Positions 4,387 to 9,025 of a stretch of DNA of 9,025 nt are shown in pieces. This stretch comes from DATHYU01 sp033722675 (lineage in GTDB: Bacteria; Actinomycetota; Acidimicrobiia; Spongiisociales; UBA11373). The position numbers and the translations under genes are program-made. Under the pieces are notes generated by a model. The model did no database searches. It worked only from the letters and a program-made list of their open reading frames with translations, and was not told the origin of the DNA. The DNA lies in contig JAWVYO010000095.1 in NCBI GenBank assembly GCA_033722675.1, forward strand, positions 1 to 9,025. Direction: 5' to 3'. The number at the start of each line of letters is the position of its first letter. Position 1 is the first letter of the stretch.

Positions 4387-6477
4387 GTGACGGGCGGAGA
4401 CGAGCGGCGATCGGGCCTCGGCCGCGGTCTCGACGACCTCCTCGAGGACCGGACCGTGCCGTCGGCGAGCGTCGACGATCCGACGGACCCGACCGGCGAG
4501 GGCCACCGCCCCCTGTCGGAGGCCGAACTCCTCGAGGCCTACGAGCTCATGCTGACGGGGCGGCTACTCGAGACGCGCCTCGACGCCCTCTACCGAAGCG
4601 GCGGACTGGAGGGGGCCTTCTATCCCGGCACCGGCCAGGAGGCCGCCATGGTCGGGTTCGCCGGATCGCTCGGGGACCACGACGTGTTCGGCGGCACCCA
4701 CCGCGACCTCCTCGCCCAGCTGACCATGGGGGTCACCCTGGAGGAGACCCTCCTGAACTTCTTCGGGAAGGCCGCCGGACCGACCCGGGGTCGTGACGGC
4801 GACTCGCACTTCGGCGTGTTCGACAAGGGGACCCTCATGGTCGTCTCGGCCCTTCCCGACGCGTACCCCGTCGCCGTCGGCTGTGCCCTCGCGTTCGCAC
4901 AGAAGGGGGAGGCCCGTGTGGCGATGGCGAACTGCGGCGAGGGGGCGACGGCGACCGGCACCTGGCACGAGGCGGTCAATCTCGCCTCCGTGCTCGACCT
5001 CCCGATCGTGTTCACGGTGCAGAACAACCAGTACGCCTACTCCACCCCCAACGATCGGGAGTTCGGCGTGGGGTACGTCGCGCACCGGGCCGACGCCTAT
5101 GGCATCCCCGGGATCGTCGTCGACGGCAACGACCTCCTCGAGGTCGCCGCCGTGACTCGCGAGGCGGTCGAGCGTGCCCGCAAGGGCGGCGGTCCGACCC
5201 TCATCGAGGCGATCACCTTCCGGCGGATGGGCCACAGCACCGCCGACGGCGCCGAGTACGTCGACGAGCGGGAGCGGGAGCGCTGGGAGCAGGACGATCC
5301 CATCCCCAGGCTCGAGGAGTACCTCGGGACCCGTGGGCTGCTGGACGAGCAACGCCGACGGCATCTCACCGAGCGGATCGAGCAGCGCATCAAACGGACC
5401 CTCGACTGGGCCCGCTCCCAGGCGGACCCGCCGGCGTCACAGCTCGGCTCCGACGTGTTCGCGCTCCGCTCGGTCCCGGACCGGCCGTCGGCGGTGCCGG
5501 CGGGCGAGCCGGTCACGATGGTGGAGGCCCTCAACCAGGCGCTCGGCGAGGAGATGGCTCGCGACGAGCGCGTGTTCCTGATCGGCCAGGACATCGGCGC
5601 GCACGGGGGCGCCTTCGGGGTGACGGAAGGTCTGCTGGATACCTTCGGTCCCGGCCGGGTGGTCGATGCGCCCATCGCCGAGTCCGCGATCGCCGGTGCG
5701 GCCGTGGGTGCCGCCCTCCAGGGCATGCGTCCCGTGGCGGAGCTCCAGTACATGGACTTCGTGTACGGCGCACTGGACCAGCTCGTGAGCGTGGCCTCGA
5801 AGTACCACTGGAAGAGCGGCCGTCCGGTCCCGCTCGTCGTGCGCGGGCCGATCGGCGCCGGCGTCCGCGGCGGCCCCCACCACTCGTCCAGTCCCGAGAG
5901 CCTCCTCGCCCACCACCCGGGACTCAAGGTGGTCGTCCCCGCCACCCCGGCGGCGGCCAAGGGGCTGCTGCTCGGCGCCATCCGGGATCCCAACCCGGTG
6001 CTCTTCCTCGAGCACAAGCTCCTCTACCGGGGCCTTCGCGAGCGGGTCCCCGGCGAGGACCACGAGCTGGAGCTGGGCCGGGCACGGATCGCACGGTCCG
6101 GCGATCACGTGACGATCGTGACTTGGGGGGCGATGGTGCACACCGCCCTCGCCGCCGCCGCAGCGGTGGAGGGAGACGGCGCGTCGGTGGAGATCGTCGA
6201 CCTCCAGACGGTCAGCCCGGTCGATTGGGATACTGTGTTCTCGTCCATCGAGAAGACGAGCAGGCTCATCGTGCTCCAGGAAGACGTCCCGTTCGCGAGC
6301 ATCGGCTCCGAGGTCGCCGCGGTGGCCGCCGAGGAGCTGTTCTGGGATCTGGAGGCGCCGATCCGGCGCATCGGGCCGCCGCACACGCACGTCCCGTTCG
6401 CGGGCGTCCTCGAGGATGCCTTCGTCCCCGGGGTCGAAGACGTCGTCGAGGTCGTCCGCCAGCTCGCAACGACCTAA
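4387..6477 (+). CDS. 2-oxoacid dehydrogenase E1, fused alpha and beta subunits
   Basis: 696 residues. It is the thiamine-diphosphate enzyme that decarboxylates a 2-oxoacid and acylates lipoyl-E2. Residues about 42-350 are E1-alpha: YPGTGQEAA, GGTHRDLL, GRDGDSHFG, and the ThDP/Mg motif starting GEG (184-186) and ending NN (213-214), then GHS near the C-terminal end of the half. Residues about 374-696 are E1-beta: VTMVEALNQAL, GQDIG, PIAES with Glu432 expected to activate ThDP, and GPHHSSSPE. The alpha and beta subunits are usually separate genes; here one frame joins them through a short linker at about 350-373. GEG in place of the usual GDG also occurs in branched-chain E1-alpha, so it is not a defect, and it hints at branched-chain substrates; pyruvate cannot be excluded. 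The N terminus carries an extra ~40 residues with a ParB-like SGLGRGLDDLL stretch. The GTG start has only a weak GGGGA upstream. Confidence 0.93.
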   Translation: MTGGDERRSGLGRGLDDLLEDRTVPSASVDDPTDPTGEGHRPLSEAELLEAYELMLTGRLLETRLDALYRSGGLEGAFYPGTGQEAAMVGFAGSLGDHDVFGGTHRDLLAQLTMGVTLEETLLNFFGKAAGPTRGRDGDSHFGVFDKGTLMVVSALPDAYPVAVGCALAFAQKGEARVAMANCGEGATATGTWHEAVNLASVLDLPIVFTVQNNQYAYSTPNDREFGVGYVAHRADAYGIPGIVVDGNDLLEVAAVTREAVERARKGGGPTLIEAITFRRMGHSTADGAEYVDERERERWEQDDPIPRLEEYLGTRGLLDEQRRRHLTERIEQRIKRTLDWARSQADPPASQLGSDVFALRSVPDRPSAVPAGEPVTMVEALNQALGEEMARDERVFLIGQDIGAHGGAFGVTEGLLDTFGPGRVVDAPIAESAIAGAAVGAALQGMRPVAELQYMDFVYGALDQLVSVASKYHWKSGRPVPLVVRGPIGAGVRGGPHHSSSPESLLAHHPGLKVVVPATPAAAKGLLLGAIRDPNPVLFLEHKLLYRGLRERVPGEDHELELGRARIARSGDHVTIVTWGAMVHTALAAAAAVEGDGASVEIVDLQTVSPVDWDTVFSSIEKTSRLIVLQEDVPFASIGSEVAAVAAEELFWDLEAPIRRIGPPHTHVPFAGVLEDAFVPGVEDVVEVVRQLATT

Positions 6478-6482
6478 GGAGA
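6476..6482 (+). promoter_or_regulatory. Ribosome binding site of the E2 gene
   Basis: AAGGAGA overlaps the E1 stop codon (6475-6477) and lies 10 nt before ATG 6493, the only ATG start among the genes here. It may allow strong independent initiation on E2. Confidence 0.6.
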
Positions 6483-6492
6483 GAGACACCAC

Positions 6493-7986
6493 ATGGCAGT
6501 CACCGTCAGCATGCCGCAACTCGGCGAGACCGTCACGGAGGGCACGATCCTCAGTTGGAACAAGTCCGTGGGCGACACCATCGCCGAGGACGAGGTCCTC
6601 CTGGAGATCTCCACCGACAAGGTCGACACCGAGGTCCCGTCACCGGCGGCCGGCACGGTGCTCGAGATCCTCGTCCAGGAGGGCGAGACCGTCGAGGTGG
6701 GCGCCGATCTCTGCGTGATCGGTGACGCGGACGAGGCGTCCGGTGGTGGCGGTGGCGACACCGAGGAGGCGTCGGACGAACCGCAGGACGAGGAGCCGGA
6801 GCCGGAGCCGGAGCCCGAGTCGGAGCCGGAGCGGGAGCCCGAGCCGGCCGCGTCGGAGCCCGAGCCGGAGCCGGAGCCCGAGCCGGCCGCATCGGAGGGC
6901 GGCGAATCGTCCGTTGGATCGTCGGCGGATCTCGGAGTGCTGTCGCCGGTGGTGCGCAAGCTGGCGTCCGAGCACGACGTGGACCTCTCGAAGGTCGAGG
7001 GCACCGGACGCGGCGGTCGGATCACCCGCAAGGACGTCCAGGCCTACATCGAGAGCGGCGGCGAGGAGGCGCCTGACGAGCGCCCCGAGCCCGAGGCGAC
7101 CGCCCCGGAGCCGGAGCCGACGCCGGAGGCCGAGCGGGAGCCGGAGCCCGAGCGGGAGCCGGAGCCCGAGCCGGAGCCGGAGCCCGAGCCGGAGCCGGAG
7201 CCGGAGCCGGAGCCCGAGCCCGCCCCGAAGCCGAAGCGTGAGGCACCGAAGCCCGCCGCCGGACCGGGGGACGAGGAGATCCAGCTGGATCGCCTTCGTG
7301 TCCGCATCGCCGAGAACATGACCCGGTCCAAGCAGACGGCCGCCCACGTGTGGACCTCCGTCGAGGTCGACTACGAGGCCGTCGAGAAGGTTCGCCAGCG
7401 GCACAAGGCGGAGTTCAAGCAGCGTGAGGGCTTCTCGCTCACCTACATGCCGTTCCTCGCCCGGGCGACGGTGGACGCCCTGCGCGCCTATCCCGTGGTG
7501 AACTCGTCCTTCTACCTGGAGGAGCAGACGCGCGTGCAGCACCACCAGGTGAACCTCGGCGTCGCGGTCGACCTCGACCAGGAGGGCCTCATCGTCATGA
7601 CGATTCGGGGCGCGGACGGTCTCAGCCTCCGCGGACTGGCCCGCGAGGTCCGCCGGGTGGCCGAGAAGGCCCGGGACGGAAACTTCGGTCCCGACGACAT
7701 CTCGGGATCGTCGTTCACCATCACGAACCCCGGGCCCTTCGGGTCGTTCATGTCGGCGCCGATCATCAACGTGCCCAACGTCGGCATCCTGTCGACGGAC
7801 ACGGTGGCGAAACGGCCGACGGTGGTGACCCAGCAGGACGGCACCGATGCCCTGGCCATCCACCACATCGGCTACCTCGGCCTCTCGTGGGACCACCGGG
7901 CCTTCGACGGCTCGACGGCCGTGCTGTTCCTCCAGCGCATCAAGGAGGCCATCGAGACCTGGGACTGGGAGCACGAGCTGTCGTGA
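6493..7986 (+). CDS. Dihydrolipoyl acyltransferase (E2) of a 2-oxoacid dehydrogenase complex
   Basis: 497 residues. It forms the core of the complex and transfers the acyl group from lipoate to CoA. Domain order: one lipoyl domain (1 to about 77) with Lys43 in STDKVDT as the lipoylation site; an acidic Glu-Pro linker (about 100-134); a peripheral-subunit-binding domain (about 149-185, LSPVVRKLASEH to ITRKDVQAYI) that would hold E1 and/or E3; a second, longer Glu-Pro linker (about 197-245); and the catalytic domain (about 261-497) with SFTITNPGPFGS and DHRAFDG giving catalytic His468 and Asp472. The gene begins 15 bp after E1, and its TGA overlaps the lipB-lipA start as GTGA. Substrate class (pyruvate, branched-chain or 2-oxoglutarate) cannot be fixed from sequence alone; the fused E1-alpha/beta argues against a 2-oxoglutarate complex, whose E1 is a single homodimeric chain. 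Confidence 0.93.
   Translation: MAVTVSMPQLGETVTEGTILSWNKSVGDTIAEDEVLLEISTDKVDTEVPSPAAGTVLEILVQEGETVEVGADLCVIGDADEASGGGGGDTEEASDEPQDEEPEPEPEPESEPEREPEPAASEPEPEPEPEPAASEGGESSVGSSADLGVLSPVVRKLASEHDVDLSKVEGTGRGGRITRKDVQAYIESGGEEAPDERPEPEATAPEPEPTPEAEREPEPEREPEPEPEPEPEPEPEPEPEPEPAPKPKREAPKPAAGPGDEEIQLDRLRVRIAENMTRSKQTAAHVWTSVEVDYEAVEKVRQRHKAEFKQREGFSLTYMPFLARATVDALRAYPVVNSSFYLEEQTRVQHHQVNLGVAVDLDQEGLIVMTIRGADGLSLRGLAREVRRVAEKARDGNFGPDDISGSSFTITNPGPFGSFMSAPIINVPNVGILSTDTVAKRPTVVTQQDGTDALAIHHIGYLGLSWDHRAFDGSTAVLFLQRIKEAIETWDWEHELS
6793..6888 (+). repeat. First GAGCC(G/C) hexanucleotide tract, Glu-Pro linker of E2
   Basis: Imperfect tandem copies of GAGCCG/GAGCCC encode alternating Glu-Pro, interrupted by Ser, Arg and an AAS step. 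The tract forms the flexible linker between the lipoyl and subunit-binding domains. It is in frame and codes throughout. Confidence 0.75.
7085..7224 (+). repeat. Second GAGCC(G/C) hexanucleotide tract, Glu-Pro linker of E2
   Basis: This tract is longer and more regular than the first. The part from about 7138 is nearly pure GAGCCG/GAGCCC with a few GAGCGG units. It encodes an alternating Glu-Pro rod followed by an Ala/Pro/Lys-rich stretch that leads into the catalytic domain. Hexamer units are prone to slippage, so linker length may vary among strains. Confidence 0.75.
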
Positions 7987-9025
7987 GCCGGCTCCGGGTC
8001 CGCTGGCTCGGCAGGCTCCCCTACGAGGAGGCCTGGGACCTGCAACGCGCCCTCCACGAGGGACGGGTCGCCGGACGTCACGACGACGACTACCTGCTGC
8101 TCCTCGAGCATCCCCACGTCTACACGGTGGGCCGGTTCGGCGACGGATCGAACCTCCAGGTGAGCGAGGAGTTCGTCGCCTCCCTGGGGGCGGAGCTCCA
8201 TCACGTCGATCGCGGGGGCGACATCACGTATCACGGGCCCGGCCAGCTGGTCGGCTACCCGATCGTCCACCTCGGCGACAAGCCCGACGTCGTCCGCCAC
8301 GTGCGGAAGATGGAGGAGGTGCTGATCGCCGCCCTCGCGGATCTCGGCATCGAGGCGTGGGCCGAGGACGGTTTCACCGGGGTCTGGACGCGGCTCGGCA
8401 AGGTGGCGGCGATCGGTGTGAAGACGTCACGTCGCGTGACGATGCACGGCTTCGCCATCAACTGCACCACCGACCTGTCGTACTTCGGGCACATCAACCC
8501 CTGCGGCATCACGGACCGGGCGGTGACGTCGGTGAGCGACCTGGCGGGGCGGCGCGTGTCCATCGAGGAGATGGTCGAGCTGGTCGTCCCGCACTTCGCC
8601 CGCGTGTTCGGCCACGACGACCCCGAGGTCCAGCAGGCCGCCTACACCCGGGGGACCGGACGGGGACGCGACGACTTCGAGGTGGACCGCCTCGTCGCCT
8701 GTGGCACGTTCTCGCCCGAGGCCGCCGACACCCTCCAGATCACCGTTCGGGGCCGGCTCCCCGGCGAGCCGGAGAAACCCGAGTGGATGAAGGTCCGGGC
8801 GACGATGGGCGAGGGGTACCGCGACCTGAAGTCGCTCGTGCGCGGACTGGAGCTGAACACCGTCTGCGAGGAGGCGGGGTGCCCGAACATCTACGAGTGC
8901 TGGACCTCGGGCACCGCCACCTTCATGCTCCTCGGTGACGTGTGCACGCGGGCGTGCGGCTTCTGCGACGTGACGACCGGTCGGCCGGGTGTCGTGGACG
9001 TGGACGAGCCGGTCCGCGTGGCCGA
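7983..9025 (+). CDS. LipB-LipA fusion: octanoyltransferase joined to lipoyl synthase, 3' truncated
   Basis: One frame runs without a stop from GTG 7983 (overlapping the E2 TGA as GTGA) to the window edge, 347 codons. Residues 1 to about 211 are LipB, which moves octanoate from acyl carrier protein to the E2 lysine: RGGDITYHGPGQL (77-89), GKVAAIGVK with catalytic Lys140, HGFAIN, and INPCGI with catalytic Cys174. Residues about 212-262 form a linker. From KPEWMKVRA (265) the chain is LipA, the radical-SAM enzyme that inserts two sulfurs: auxiliary-cluster Cys295, Cys300 and Cys306 (CX4CX5C) and SAM-cluster Cys321, Cys325 and Cys328 (CX3CX2C). The remaining LipA barrel lies beyond the window. 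In Mycobacterium tuberculosis lipB and lipA are separate adjacent genes near the E2 gene dlaT, so this looks like a fusion of ancestral neighbours. Internal initiation (for example GTG 8682 or ATG 8787) is possible, but no good ribosome site precedes either. Confidence 0.9.
   Translation, partial: MSRLRVRWLGRLPYEEAWDLQRALHEGRVAGRHDDDYLLLLEHPHVYTVGRFGDGSNLQVSEEFVASLGAELHHVDRGGDITYHGPGQLVGYPIVHLGDKPDVVRHVRKMEEVLIAALADLGIEAWAEDGFTGVWTRLGKVAAIGVKTSRRVTMHGFAINCTTDLSYFGHINPCGITDRAVTSVSDLAGRRVSIEEMVELVVPHFARVFGHDDPEVQQAAYTRGTGRGRDDFEVDRLVACGTFSPEAADTLQITVRGRLPGEPEKPEWMKVRATMGEGYRDLKSLVRGLELNTVCEEAGCPNIYECWTSGTATFMLLGDVCTRACGFCDVTTGRPGVVDVDEPVRVA

Noticed and set aside
4376..4390. Four-codon ORF (ATG to TGA) ending in an overlap with the E1 GTG
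   Set aside because: Too short to judge; such a mini-ORF is likely by chance, although it could act as a reinitiation leader.
4936..4944. GEG instead of GDG in the E1 thiamine motif taken as a defect
   Set aside because: Branched-chain E1-alpha subunits carry GEG and are active.
5437..6519. 360-codon minus-strand frame opposite the E1-beta half
   Set aside because: Shadow of E1; His/Asp/Arg-rich with no domain signature.
6793..7224. Hexamer tracts as a CRISPR, origin or mobile-element repeat
   Set aside because: They are in frame within E2, encode linkers, and have no spacers or flanking inverted repeats.
6640..7974. 444-codon minus-strand frame rich in Leu/Arg/Gly repeats opposite E2
   Set aside because: It is the complement of the E2 gene, and its repeats are the reverse reading of the Glu-Pro tracts.
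7847..8938. 363-codon plus-strand frame overlapping E2 and lipB-lipA
   Set aside because: Out of frame with both real genes and strongly Arg/Pro-rich.
1..9025. tRNA, rRNA, riboswitch, CRISPR, insertion sequence or defence genes
   Set aside because: I looked for each on both strands and saw no supporting motif; the window is occupied by metabolic genes.

Overview
The window is very GC-rich (about 70% by eye). Its genes use GTG starts almost throughout and show strong G/C bias at third codon positions. Together with a Thr/Pro-rich tether on a lipoprotein and the gene order E2-lipB-lipA, this points to an actinobacterium. I would guess an Acidimicrobiia-like lineage, but that is inference. No rRNA, tRNA, CRISPR array, insertion sequence or phage gene is visible. 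Genes fill almost everything, and the largest gap is the 138-bp divergent promoter region at 2861-2998.

Left part (1-2860). The 3' part of an amidohydrolase gene runs rightward to 584 and overlaps tail to tail with a leftward gene for a polysaccharide-deacetylase-like lipoprotein (572-1687). Further upstream on the minus strand lies a tight three-gene unit. It encodes a 29-residue single-membrane-span peptide (2771-2860), a 124-residue protein with a faint ASCH/PUA-like look (2400-2774) and a COG2945-type alpha/beta hydrolase (1777-2403). Each junction in this unit is a 4-bp GTGA start/stop overlap.

Right part (2999-9025). A rightward operon encodes a whole 2-oxoacid dehydrogenase complex and the enzymes that lipoylate it: dihydrolipoamide dehydrogenase (E3), a fused alpha-beta E1, a lipoyl-bearing E2 acyltransferase, and then one uninterrupted reading frame from 7983 to the window end. 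That last frame joins octanoyltransferase (LipB) to lipoyl synthase (LipA). E1 decarboxylates the 2-oxoacid, E2 carries the acyl group on lipoyl-Lys43, and E3 re-oxidises the lipoyl arm. LipB would place octanoate on Lys43 and LipA would insert the two sulfurs.

The most striking feature is the LipB-LipA fusion, which appears in the same operon as a fused E1. Also worth attention are the overlooked 29-residue membrane peptide, an amidohydrolase lacking the usual metal/catalytic Asp, a ParB-like N-terminal motif on E1, and two long Glu-Pro linkers in E2.
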